Assembly: GCF_004522175.1 (NCBI RefSeq)
Contig: NZ_SDEB01000010.1
Location: forward strand, 62,001 to 126,000
Direction of reading: 5' to 3'
Length of the DNA: 64,000 nucleotides
Source: Paracoccus ravus
GTDB lineage: Bacteria; Pseudomonadota; Alphaproteobacteria; Rhodobacterales; Rhodobacteraceae
The number at the start of each line of letters is the position of its first letter. The stretch's first letter is position 1. The translations under genes and the position numbers were made by a program. The notes beneath the pieces were generated by a model. The model saw only the letters and a program-made list of their open reading frames with translations, was not told the DNA's origin and made no database searches. Of the stretch, positions 16,850 through 25,631 are shown in pieces.

Positions 16850-18030
16850 GATGAGCCATAACCCGCGCAACTCTTTCGCCCGCCGGGAACGATTCTGGGC
16901 GGTGGGTTTTGCGACGCGACGCTGGCTGGCCACTGGCGCAGGGCATGTCCCGGTCCGGATCGGGCTGATCAAGCCGCGCATCTTGCTGGGGCGCGGTATC
17001 GTCTATTTCCCGCCCGAGCCGACGCTTTGCATCAATGTCACGGCCCATCGCGAGTCGTTCCAAGACTGGCTGAGCCTTGCCCCGGGTTCCTTCACCGAAG
17101 CGGGCGAACGCTTTCCTCGCATCTGCACGCCATCGTCGTGGGATGTGAGGATGGCAAGGAGATCCCAAGGCGCTGTGGAACTGATGCTCTCGGATGGGGC
17201 ACAGGCCCCTGCGGGAAGCCTTATTGTGGCCTCAGGGCACTCGCCCGTGGCTCGGCCGCGAGCCGTCGCGGGCCTCGGTCAGACTGATGCTTGACCGTGA
17301 TGCACGCGTCCTGATCCACGGCTCGGTCGGGGCTCCGGGCAATCTCCTCGCAATGCCGGACCGGCCGGACCATCGCGGCCCCGCTGACCTGTCTTTGGCG
17401 CCGATGGATACGTTCGGACATGAGAGGGTCATGCGGGACCTCGAGGCAAATTTCACCCCTCCGTCGCTTGCGGGCTCCTCAGAGCTTCCGGCTGCATCTG
17501 GGATGCCGTGTTGGAAGATCAGGCCGGAGGCCAGAGCAGGCACGCGACCTTCTACCGCCAGCGCGTAGGTTCCACGAATATGAGCCGTGCGCGCCCGCAG
17601 GCATCGGGCTGCCCGCTGCGCCATCTGCCCAGGTTCTGGGATGTCCATTGCCACCGGCTGGCACTGCAGGTCGAGACCGTGCTGCACCGGTCCATGGCCG
17701 AGGGTGGGCTGCACTCTCTGTCGGATCGGATCATCTCGGCCGAGATCCGCGCCAGCGCGGTCTGGATCGACCGGCGACCGCATATTCAAAAGCAGGGCAT
17801 GTTGAATTCGACGCGGTGATTAACACAATCGGCCCTGCGCAGAGACAATGCCTAGCGACCAATCCGGCGCTCGCAGCCCGGGCGCCGCTGGAGCTGGCTG
17901 CGCCCGATCCGCTGGGCTTGGGGCTGGCCACGGCGGTGACTTGCAAGACCGTCGGCGCCGCGGGCCTGCTAATCCCCGCATCCTGAGCGTGTTGGTCGGC
18001 GGGCGCGCATACCACTGTAGCTTTGCGCGA
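16850..18030 (+). pseudogene. Degenerate FAD/NAD(P)-binding oxidoreductase gene
   Basis: The plus strand carries, in order but in shifting frames, blocks typical of the FAD-NAD(P)-binding protein family: LLGRGIVYFPPEPTLCINV near 16985-17040 (compare the family's GRGIAY..P.H.LNV), VELMLSDGAQAPAGSLIVASGH near 17175-17240, HRGPADLSLAPMD near 17370-17410, FWDVHCHRLALQVETVL near 17635-17690, and FDAVINTIGPA plus PDPLGLGLATA near 17805-17940. Stops and frameshifts separate them. The order and spacing match one protein of about 400 residues, so this is a single dead gene, not several small ones. Confidence 0.62.
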
Positions 18031-18954
18031 CCGTGGCAGAGGCTCACGGGCGGGCTTCACCGGCACCAATCCTCAGGCCTGTCGCGGCCGGCCCGGCATC
18101 ACGCCATCCTTTGTGATCCTCAGTCGCAGGTGATCAGAGACGACGCTTGAGACCATCTCCGGCTTTGCTGGTAGCTTCTCGTTGCCATTACGTATTGGCG
18201 CTCTGGCTCGGGGGATCGTCGATTTTGCCGCTGCGCGCCTTGGCGCGATGCCCATGCCTCTGATGTGTCGGGGCTTGGCCCCTCGATATCGGACAGTGAT
18301 GCACCGCCTGCCGGATGGCGACCCCGTCCCCTCAAGGTAAGCGCCTTGCGGCCCTGCTCGGCTTCGGCAGCGCTTCTGCTGCTATGGGCAATCCCGGTCG
18401 CGACCAGCCTGGCCGCCGAGACGTTCAGGCCGCGCCCCTCGGCATTCCTCCACGGGGTGGCGAATGAGCGCCGTGGGATAATTTTCCAGTCTTCTCAGCG
18501 TTTTGCGATAGCGCTCTATCGCCGGGTTGCCGGTCAGGTGCGGCATTGACCTGGTCCTTGGCGTCGGGCAAATGGCGGCGGGAGCGCTACAGGGAGGGTG
18601 ACCGCGCGAAGGATAGAGGATTCTAAACGCGGTGATGCCCGCAGTCCAAGCCTTGCCACACCGGTCCCAAGCCAGCACCGGCCCGTGTCCGCCGCGACCG
18701 CCGAGAGGCGAAAGTGCGAGTTTGCCGCCGCGGTCGTGACAAGAGGCAGGTAGGCCTCTGAACTAACTAAGCCTTTGCCGAGCCAGAAGCATGGCCCGAC
18801 CTGCCAGAGGCACGCCCTGCGCGGGATCGCGCGAATACTACAGGTTCTCGCGGAACGGCACCTAAATCGCCAAGGCCAGTGGGCCTGCCTCCGCATATTG
18901 TTCCCATCGGCAATCCCAGCCGGGCCATGGCCATTAGCCCTGTGGGCTGTGGAC
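18031..18954. other. Decayed stretch without identifiable gene
   Basis: About 920 bp of frames broken on both strands. Short ORFs (18265-18549 plus, 18382-18678 minus, 18534-18956 minus) have skewed composition and no family motif. It lies between an oxidoreductase remnant and an insertion-sequence remnant, so it probably holds further remains that cannot be named. Confidence 0.35.
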
Positions 18955-19560
18955 AAGCTACCTGATCCACAAGACGATGGCCGCGATTGTGACGACCGCG
19001 AGGCAATCTCGGGCGATATTCTCGTAGCGGGTGGCCACGTGGCGGAATTGCATGAAATTCAAGAAACATTCGGTCAGGTGTCTCTGGGCGGAGAGGTCGC
19101 GGTCCAGCAGATACTTTAGGACTCGTGCGGGAGTGTTGGGGTGGACCCGAAGGCGGCCGTGTCGGCCATGACTACCTCGGCAGGCGGATGGGCGATCGGT
19201 TTCGCGGCTTGCGGTGCGTTACCCTTAAGCGCGGCGGTCAAGGTAATGCACTCCGGGGAACCACACCGCCATGTGCAGCCCGGTGCTCAGCCCGCAGCGG
19301 GATCCGCCATTGGGCTTTTTCGCAATCCCCACTATCGGGTCGAAAAGTCCACTGGACGTTTCTTTGGCTCACACCGCGCCCGATATATGATGATGGGCGC
19401 GGATGAAGGTGCTGTTCGGCGGCCGAACCGGCGGACGGCCGAGTTCCACGGGTCCGAAGGCATCCGGTAGAGCGCGCCAGGGCGAGCCGCTGCGCACGAT
19501 CCAGAGAACGTCGTCAACACACATCCAGTCGCTGCGCCCCCTAAACCAGTTGGTTCAGCG
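18955..19560 (-). mobile_element. IS5-family transposase remnant
   Basis: Read on the minus strand. Near 19560-19420 there are pieces of a transposase N-terminus in mixed frames (VLWIVRSGSPWRALP-like, then DPWNSAVRRFGRRT). Near 19290-19240 lies RCGLSTGLHMAV, recalling the ORFB motif RGGLSTKIHM. From about 19140 down to 18958 runs a clean C-terminus: HLTECFLNFMQFRHVATRYE, ending AAIVLWIR and a stop. That is the conserved IS5 pattern (VERFFNKIKQFRRIATRYD...AAIVLWLR). Stops and shifts interrupt the rest and no terminal repeats were found, so the element is dead. Confidence 0.7.
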
Positions 19561-19887
19561 TTCCTACGGCAAATCTCCTTGCAACGGGAATGATGAAGCA
19601 GACCATCAAACCGATGGCAATACCAAGAGTCCACGCGACTTAGGCCGCACGCGCCGAACCGAATTGCGCCTGCTTTACGCCGGGTTGACTTCCAACCTCT
19701 CGCAAGGCCTCGGCTTCCGCATCCCGGGCGCAATGTTCAAGGCCAATATCCCTGGCCGCGGAGGGATGCGGGCCAAAATCTCACCGAATCCCGAGTGGTA
19801 TCTGGGCGAGCGCGTTCACCGCGGCTGCCCGCCCGCGCCAGATCCGAGTGCGGGCCGAACGATCAGCACCCTCCCGGTCAGGGGCGT
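19561..19887. other. Gap with one membrane-protein-like scrap
   Basis: About 330 bp before the GntR gene. On the minus strand one short frame (about 19638-19550) reads LGIAIGLMVCFIIPVARRF, resembling a terminal transmembrane helix, followed by a stop. No start or continuous frame precedes it. The rest shows nothing recognisable. Confidence 0.3.
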
Positions 19888-20583
19888 CTAGTCGAAAAGC
19901 TCGGGATAGTTCAGCGCGATCTCGGGGAGGTCGGTGAGGATCGCAGAGAGATGGTCGCGCATCGCCGTTGTGGCGGCATCGGCATCGCGGCGGTCGATGG
20001 CCTCGACGATCCGTTCGTGCTGGGCAATAAGTTCGGCCATCGAACTTGCCTGACGGATCTGCAGATTACACACCCGGTCGACTTGGGCCTTGATATCGGC
20101 GATCACGCTCCAGGCCAGAGCGCAGCCCGCGCCCTCGGCGATGCTGGCGTGAAACTGCTCGTCCTGCTTGCGAAACAGGGTATGGTCATTTGCCTCGCAG
20201 GCGGCGCGCTGGCGGTCCAGAATGGCGTCGATCCGGCGTCGGGCAAAGGGGTCAAAGGCCGCGCAGGCGCGCTGCACCACGGCCGTCTCGATCGCCTCGC
20301 GGACAAATCGCGCCTCAGTCATCTTGCGCACCGAGATTTTGACGACCGTGGTGCCGCGCTTGGGCCATGTCTCGACAAGATGCGCCCGCCCCAAAGCGAT
20401 CAGCGCCTCGCGCACGGGCTGGCGCGAGACCTGCAATCGATCCGCAACCTCTTGTTCCGACAGACGCGCGCCCGGTTTGAGATCAAGTGAAATGATCGCC
20501 TCGCGCAGTTCCCGCTCGACCTGCATGGCGGTCGAGACACCCGGATCGGTTTCCTTGGCGAGAAGCGCAGGCTTGGCCTTCAT
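19888..20583 (-). CDS. GntR-family transcriptional regulator, FCD type
   Basis: A 231-residue regulator: winged helix at about residues 20-80 (LSEQEVADRLQVSRQPVREALIALGRAHLVE) and FCD domain with the conserved DEQFHASIAEGAG segment and a later RDHLSAIL helix holding the metal-binding His. The ATG at 20583 (MKAKPALL) is preferred; the frame extends upstream to 20634 across the control region, so the longer form is unlikely. It is divergent from the aldehyde dehydrogenase operon and probably its repressor, acting at the tandem repeat at 20618-20637. Confidence 0.88.
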   Translation of the reverse strand: MKAKPALLAKETDPGVSTAMQVERELREAIISLDLKPGARLSEQEVADRLQVSRQPVREALIALGRAHLVETWPKRGTTVVKISVRKMTEARFVREAIETAVVQRACAAFDPFARRRIDAILDRQRAACEANDHTLFRKQDEQFHASIAEGAGCALAWSVIADIKAQVDRVCNLQIRQASSMAELIAQHERIVEAIDRRDADAATTAMRDHLSAILTDLPEIALNYPELFD

Positions 20584-20600
20584 GGACACAGCATGACTCG

Positions 20601-20637
20601 TTGACAGGTGGTTTACACTACCATACGCTACCATACA
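20601..20637 (+). promoter_or_regulatory. Promoter and tandem 10-bp repeat (GntR operator candidate)
   Basis: A TTGACA -35-like box at 20601-20606 is followed 11 bases later by two adjacent copies of CTACCATAC(G/A), at 20618-20627 and 20628-20637, covering the -10 position (20624-20629). Two adjacent sites overlapping a promoter in the divergent gap between a GntR gene and its presumed target are a strong operator candidate. The binding protein is inferred. Confidence 0.55.
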
Positions 20638-20672
20638 TAGAAGGTGAATTCTCTTTGCAAGGCTTGTTGCGC

Positions 20673-22193
20673 ATGAATTCCGTACCGAATTTTCTCAGCC
20701 CCGATCTGACCGACAGCAGGCTTTCGCGTCAGGCTTCTTACAAGATGCTGATCGACGGCAAATCCGTAGCCGCGGCTTCGGGCAAAGAGGTCCAGCGCCA
20801 CAGTCCCGGCCATGCCGGCAAGCTGGTCGGCAGCTGGCCCGAGGCCGGGGCCGAGGATCTGGACCGCGCCATCGCCGCCGCGCGCCGCGCCTTTGACCAA
20901 GGCCCTTGGCCGCGCATGTCCAGCGCGGAACGCTCGCGGATCATGTTCCGCGTGGCCGAACTGATCCTTGCGCGGGTGGACGAAATTGCACTGGTCGAAA
21001 GTCTTGAGGTTGGCAAGCCCATCGCTCAGGCGCGGGGCGAGATCGAATATTGCGCGGATCTGTGGTCCTATGCGGCGGGACAGGTGCGCGGGATGCATGG
21101 CGACAGCCATAACGACATCGGCGACAACCGTCTGGGGCTGGTGCTGCGCGAGCCGGTGGGCGTCGTCGGCATCATCACGCCTTGGAATTTTCCGTTCATC
21201 ATTGCCTCTGAGCGCGTGCCATGGGCTATTGGCGCGGGCTGCACGGTGGTCCTGAAGCCCTCGGAACTGACCTCGGGCACCTCGATCCTGATGGCCGAGA
21301 TCGCGCGGGATGCAGGCGTTCCGGACGGGGTCTTCAACGTCGTCACCGGCTATGGCGCGGCGGCGGGGCAGCCTTTGGCCGAAGATCCGCGCACCGACAT
21401 GGTAGCCTTTACCGGTTCGGTGCGGGTCGGCACGCAGCTTGCGGAACTGGCGGCGCGGCAGGTCAAGCGCGTGGGCCTAGAACTGGGCGGCAAGGGTCCG
21501 CAGATCGTCTTTGCCGATGCTGATCTGGACGCGGCGGCGGATGGCGTGGCTTACGGCGTCTATCACAATGCCGGGCAATGCTGCATCTCGGGCAGTCGGC
21601 TGATCGTGCATGAAGACGTGCGCGAGGCCCTGCTGGAGCGCGTGCTGGCGATCTCGCGCAAGATCCCCTTTGGTGATCCCTTGAACGAGCGCACGCGTTT
21701 CGGGCCGATGATCTCGCCCGCACATCTGGAAAAGGTCGATGCCTATGTCCGGGCCGGCGAGGCCGCCGGGGCCGAGCTTCTGACCGGCGGTGCGGCGCAA
21801 TCCGAGAAGGGTCTTTACTACCAGCCCACGGTTTTCCAAGGCGTGCGCCCCGACATGTCGATCGCGCGCGAGGAAATCTTTGGCCCGGTCCTCTCGACCC
21901 TCGGCTTCCGCCATGCCGACGAGGCGGTGGCCATGGCCAATGATTCCGAATTCGGCCTGTCGGCCACGGTCTGGTCGACCAATCTGGAAAACGCGATGCA
22001 GACCATTCGCCGTGTCCGCGCCGGGCGCTGCTGGGTCAACAGCGTCATCGACGGAACGCCTGAATTGCCGGTCGGCGGCTACAAGAAAAGCGGCCTCGGC
22101 CGCGAATTGGGTCGCTATGGCTTTGACGAATATTCACAGATCAAGGGCATTCATGTGACCCTTGGCAAGCCACAACGATGGTTCGAGGGATAG
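20673..22193 (+). CDS. NAD(P)-dependent aldehyde dehydrogenase
   Basis: A 506-residue ALDH-superfamily enzyme oxidising an aldehyde to a carboxylate. Motifs are GIITPWNFPFIIASE (cofactor fold), LELGGKGPQIVF with the general-base Glu, and NAGQCCISGSR with catalytic Cys304. The C-terminal half has EEIFGPVLS. The ATG at 20673 is preferred to the frame opening at 20601 because the latter would place the promoter repeats inside the gene. It is the first gene of an operon with a sugar-type ABC importer, so it probably oxidises a sugar- or polyol-derived aldehyde. Substrate unknown. Confidence 0.9.
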   Translation: MNSVPNFLSPDLTDSRLSRQASYKMLIDGKSVAAASGKEVQRHSPGHAGKLVGSWPEAGAEDLDRAIAAARRAFDQGPWPRMSSAERSRIMFRVAELILARVDEIALVESLEVGKPIAQARGEIEYCADLWSYAAGQVRGMHGDSHNDIGDNRLGLVLREPVGVVGIITPWNFPFIIASERVPWAIGAGCTVVLKPSELTSGTSILMAEIARDAGVPDGVFNVVTGYGAAAGQPLAEDPRTDMVAFTGSVRVGTQLAELAARQVKRVGLELGGKGPQIVFADADLDAAADGVAYGVYHNAGQCCISGSRLIVHEDVREALLERVLAISRKIPFGDPLNERTRFGPMISPAHLEKVDAYVRAGEAAGAELLTGGAAQSEKGLYYQPTVFQGVRPDMSIAREEIFGPVLSTLGFRHADEAVAMANDSEFGLSATVWSTNLENAMQTIRRVRAGRCWVNSVIDGTPELPVGGYKKSGLGRELGRYGFDEYSQIKGIHVTLGKPQRWFEG

Positions 22194-22269
22194 AATGACG
22201 ACGCCCCCGGGATGAGCGGAAGAGGAGCCGCAAGTCCCGGGTCACAAAAGGTCCAAGGGAGGGATCGAC

Positions 22270-23217
22270 ATGAAGGGAAGGTTCGGGACGGGCGTGGCCA
22301 CTGCACTGGCTGCGCTGCTGATGACGACTGCCGCGCAGGCGGCGGATGTCAAGGCGACGATGATCATCTATCTGGACCCCAGCGTCCAGTTCTTCAATCC
22401 GGTGGTCAAGGGCGCGCAGGACGCGGCCGCACAGTTCGGCGTCGATCTGGATGTGCAATATGCCAATAACGACCCGCTGCGCCAGAACGACCTGATCGAG
22501 GCCGCGACGGCAGCGGGGGTGGACGGGATCGCGGTGTCGATCTCCAGTTCGGACGCCTTCGACAAATCGATCTGCGACGCGGTCGAGGCGGGGATCGTGG
22601 TCATCGGCTTCAACAATGACGACCTCGAAGGCGCCAAGGGCAATTGCCGTCAGGCCTATGTCGGCATGAACGAGTTCGCCTCGGGCTATGAGCTGGGCAA
22701 CCGCATGATCGAGCAGTTCGGGCTGAAGGAAGGGGACGTGGTCTTCAACCCCCGCGAAATCCCCGAGGCCAGCTTTGCCGTGGCGCGCGGCGGCGGCATC
22801 GAAAAGGCCATGTCGGAAAAGGGCATCAAGGTCGAAACCGTGCGCGCGGGCCTCGATCTGGCCGAGGCGCAGAACATCATGGCCCAGTTCCTGATCGCCA
22901 ACAAAGACGTCAAGGCGGTCTTCGGCACGGGCTCGGTGACCTCGACCGTGGGCGCGGGCGCGATCGCCGATGCGGGCGTGCAGGTCCCCTTCGGCGGTTT
23001 TGACCTTGCCGTCGAAATCGCGGATGCCGTTTCGTCCGGTACGATGTTCGCGACCATGGACCAGCAGCCCTATCTGCAAGGCTTCTACCCGATCGCCCAG
23101 ATCGCCATGGCCAAGAAATACGGGCTGACCCCGACCGATGTCGATACCGGGCAGGGCGCCTTCCTGGACAAGGAGCGCATTGGCACGGTGACGCCCCTGA
23201 TCGGCACCTATCGCTAA
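22270..23217 (+). CDS. Sugar ABC transporter substrate-binding protein (RbsB/FrcB type)
   Basis: A 315-residue periplasmic binding protein of Peripla_BP_4 type, with a clear Sec signal peptide ending TTAAQAA at about residue 24. The mature part starts with a typical strand (VKATMIIYLDPSVQFFNPVVKGAQDAAAQFG) and has VDGIAVSISSSDAF and a hinge region GFNNDD. It follows a good ribosome binding site (AAGGGAGG) and lies 76 bp after the dehydrogenase. It delivers a monosaccharide or polyol to the permease at 23281. Specificity is not readable. Confidence 0.9.
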   Translation: MKGRFGTGVATALAALLMTTAAQAADVKATMIIYLDPSVQFFNPVVKGAQDAAAQFGVDLDVQYANNDPLRQNDLIEAATAAGVDGIAVSISSSDAFDKSICDAVEAGIVVIGFNNDDLEGAKGNCRQAYVGMNEFASGYELGNRMIEQFGLKEGDVVFNPREIPEASFAVARGGGIEKAMSEKGIKVETVRAGLDLAEAQNIMAQFLIANKDVKAVFGTGSVTSTVGAGAIADAGVQVPFGGFDLAVEIADAVSSGTMFATMDQQPYLQGFYPIAQIAMAKKYGLTPTDVDTGQGAFLDKERIGTVTPLIGTYR

Positions 23218-23230
23218 ACCCAAATCCATC

Positions 23231-23263
23231 GCGCCCTTCGGGCCGGACCCGAAGGGCGCTTTT
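23231..23263 (+). terminator. Strong hairpin with T-run between binding-protein and permease genes
   Basis: GCGCCCTTCGGG pairs with CCCGAAGGGCGC across a 5-base loop and is followed by TTTT: a classic intrinsic terminator. Because the permease begins only 18 bp later in the same direction, it probably acts as a partial terminator that keeps binding protein in excess over permease and ATPase. Confidence 0.75.
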
Positions 23264-23280
23264 CGGGATCACAACATCAC

Positions 23281-24306
23281 ATGTCCACCGTGTCACCTAG
23301 CTTGCCTGCGGCGACACCGCCGCCCCGCCTGCACCGCCGCTCGGCGCTGATGCGGCTGATCAGCGCACCTGCGGGCGCGATCCTCGTCGCCTTCCTGCTG
23401 CTGCAACTGGCCTGCATCACCTATGCGCTGATCGCGCCCGATGATTTCCGCTATCTCAGCGCCCGCAACCTGACCATCCTGATGAAGGCCATTCCGGTGC
23501 TTGGCTGCTTGGCGCTGGGGGTCGGTATCCTGATGATCGCCGGAGAATTCGATCTGTCCGTGGGCTCGATCTACACCCTGACCGCCGTGGTCATGGCGGT
23601 GCAGGTTGCGGGCGGACTGAATCCGTTTCTGGCGGCAGGGCTGGCCATCCTGATCGGGGTCGCAATCGGCATCCTGCATGGCTGGATCACTTTGCGCGCC
23701 GGGCTGCCGTCATTCATCGTCACGCTGGGGGGCTTGCTCTTCTGGCGCGGCGCAGTGCTGCTTTACAATGGCGCGGTGCAGGTGCGCTTCGATCCGGGGC
23801 CGGTCTTTTCGGACCTGTTCGGCGGCACCTTCCTGGGTGTCAACGCGGCCTTCTGGTGGTTTCTCGCGCTTTCGGTCGCCTTCTTTTTTCTGCTGCATCG
23901 CCATCGTTTCGGCAATCATGTCTTTGCCACCGGCGGCAACCGCTCGGCGGCAACCGCGATCGGCATAGATGTGGGAAAAGTCAAGATCGCGGCCTTCGCC
24001 ATCGCGGGCGGCATGGCGGCATTCGCCGGCATCCTCGCCACGGTCCGGGTCGGCAGCGTGCAGCCGGGACAGGGGACGGGGCTTGAGCTTCAGGCCATCG
24101 CGGCCTGCGTCATCGGTGGGCTGTCGCTGACCGGGGGACGGGGCTCGGTCCTCGGGATCTTTCTTGGCGCGATGCTGATCCATACGATCACCAATGTCCT
24201 TTTGCTGCTGCGCGCGCCGGGCTTCTATCTCGACATGTTCATCGCCGTGCTGATCGTGGGCGCCGCCGCCTTCAACAGCCTCATCGAGAGAAAGGGGCGT
24301 GGCTGA
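23281..24306 (+). CDS. Sugar ABC transporter permease (RbsC/FrcC type)
   Basis: A 341-residue inner-membrane permease of the BPD_transp_2 family with 8-10 hydrophobic segments. Family hallmarks are GILMIAGEFDLSVGSIYTL near residues 80-100 and ATGGNRSAATAIGIDVGKVK near 215-235, followed by IAACVIGGLSLTGGRGS. It forms the channel for the substrate bound by the 22270-23217 product, and its stop codon overlaps the ATPase start by one base. Confidence 0.92.
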   Translation: MSTVSPSLPAATPPPRLHRRSALMRLISAPAGAILVAFLLLQLACITYALIAPDDFRYLSARNLTILMKAIPVLGCLALGVGILMIAGEFDLSVGSIYTLTAVVMAVQVAGGLNPFLAAGLAILIGVAIGILHGWITLRAGLPSFIVTLGGLLFWRGAVLLYNGAVQVRFDPGPVFSDLFGGTFLGVNAAFWWFLALSVAFFFLLHRHRFGNHVFATGGNRSAATAIGIDVGKVKIAAFAIAGGMAAFAGILATVRVGSVQPGQGTGLELQAIAACVIGGLSLTGGRGSVLGIFLGAMLIHTITNVLLLLRAPGFYLDMFIAVLIVGAAAFNSLIERKGRG

Positions 24307-25040
24307 TGGGACGTCCGATCCTTGAGTTGCACAATATCTCGAAACGCTTCGGCGCATTGACCGCCTTGCGCGACCTGAGCTTTCATATCGGAGAAGGCGA
24401 AGTCATCGGTCTTCTGGGTGACAATGGTGCGGGCAAGTCCACCGCCATCAACCTGATCTCGGGGATTCACCGCCCCAGCGCAGGCCATCTCAGCGTGGAC
24501 GGTCATGAGACGCTCTTTACCTGCCGCAACGATTCCGCCGAGGCGGGGATCGAGACGATCTACCAGAACACCGCTTTGGTGGATTCGCTCTCGATCACGC
24601 GCAACATTTTCATGGGCCGCGAGCGTTGCAGTGCTGGCGGGATGCTGAAGCTCGCGCAGATGCGCGAGATCGCGATGGAGGTGCTGAAAAGCGCGGTCCA
24701 TATCTCGGGCATCGACTCGCCCGACATGCTGGTCGGAGATCTGTCGGGCGGCCAGAAACAGGCCGTCGCCATCGCCCGCGCGGTCTATTTCAAGCGCCGC
24801 ATCCTGCTTCTGGACGAACCGACCTCGGCCCTGTCCGTCCGCGAGACCGAGGCTTTTCTGAATCAGGTGCTTAAGCTGAAATCCGAGAATGTTTCGAGCG
24901 TGCTGGTCACCCATAACCTCTATCACGCCTATCAGGTTTGCGACCGTTTCGTGATCATGAGTCACGGGACGAAGGTCTTTGACGTGCCCAAGGCTCAGAC
25001 CTCGATCGGGCAACTGACCGAATATGTCGTCATGACGTGA
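24306..25040 (+). CDS. Sugar ABC transporter ATP-binding protein, single-cassette (FrcA type)
   Basis: A 244-residue ATPase with Walker A GDNGAGKST, signature LSGGQKQAV, Walker B ILLLDEPTSAL and switch His in LVTHNLYHA. Most Rbs-type importers use a fused double cassette of about 500 residues; this one is a single cassette, as in the FrcBCA fructose system, so it presumably works as a homodimer. The ATG overlaps the permease TGA. It ends the operon. Confidence 0.9.
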   Translation: MGRPILELHNISKRFGALTALRDLSFHIGEGEVIGLLGDNGAGKSTAINLISGIHRPSAGHLSVDGHETLFTCRNDSAEAGIETIYQNTALVDSLSITRNIFMGRERCSAGGMLKLAQMREIAMEVLKSAVHISGIDSPDMLVGDLSGGQKQAVAIARAVYFKRRILLLDEPTSALSVRETEAFLNQVLKLKSENVSSVLVTHNLYHAYQVCDRFVIMSHGTKVFDVPKAQTSIGQLTEYVVMT

Positions 25041-25106
25041 CCTGAAGGGCCGTTCCGGCAGGGATAAGGCTTGTGCCGGACGATGCCTGCCGTCAGATTG
25101 CGCGGC

Positions 25107-25586
25107 ATGAAACAGGAACCGATCCGCCCCACCGATGACGAGGCCCGCACGCTGGCCCGTCGCCTGCTTGCCCATATGCGCCATGCCAGTCTGGGCAGTC
25201 TCGACCCTGAAACGGGCGCACCGCTTGTGACCCGGATCGCGGTGCAGATCGACGGGCAGGGCGCGCCGGTTGCCCTGCTTTCGGGTCTGGCCGCGCATAG
25301 CCGTGCGCTGATCGCCGATCCGCGCGCCGGGCTTCTGGTCACGGATGAGGCCGCAAGCAAGGGCGATGCGATGACCCATGCCCGGCTGTCGATCCTGGTC
25401 CGCGCCGAGCAGATCGCGACCACGCCCGAGATCCGAGAGGCATGGCTGGCCCGCGATCCCAAGGCCAAGGTCTATATCGACTTGCCGGATTTCCGCTTCT
25501 GGAGGCTGGTGCCGCAATCGGGGCTGCTGAATGGCGGCTTTGGCCGTGCCTTCAAGCTTGCGCCTGCGGATATGCTGCAGGGCTGA
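25107..25586 (+). CDS. HugZ-like FMN-binding (pyridoxamine-phosphate-oxidase fold) protein
   Basis: A 159-residue split-barrel protein of the PNPOx/HugZ group. The core has LLAHMRHASLGSLDPETGAPLVTRIAV, LSGLAAHSRALIADPRAGLLV and the C-terminal DFRFWRLVPQSGLLNGGFGRAF, which is characteristic of HugZ relatives in haem loci. It lacks the long C-terminal haem-binding extension of full HugZ (about 250 residues). An in-frame start at 25071 exists, but 25107 gives the family N-terminus. It is convergent with the haem receptor gene and may help release or use haem iron. Confidence 0.75.
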   Translation: MKQEPIRPTDDEARTLARRLLAHMRHASLGSLDPETGAPLVTRIAVQIDGQGAPVALLSGLAAHSRALIADPRAGLLVTDEAASKGDAMTHARLSILVRAEQIATTPEIREAWLARDPKAKVYIDLPDFRFWRLVPQSGLLNGGFGRAFKLAPADMLQG

Positions 25587-25593
25587 GGAAATG

Positions 25594-25625
25594 GGCAAGG
25601 CCCACCCGGTCGGATGGGCCTTGCC
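25594..25625. terminator. Bidirectional hairpin between convergent genes
   Basis: GGCAAGGCCCA pairs with TGGGCCTTGCC (11 bp, perfect) around a 10-base loop, exactly between the converging HugZ-like and haem-receptor genes. There is no T-run on the plus strand. Its position and symmetry favour a shared terminator. Confidence 0.65.
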
Positions 25626-25631
25626 GTGTCG

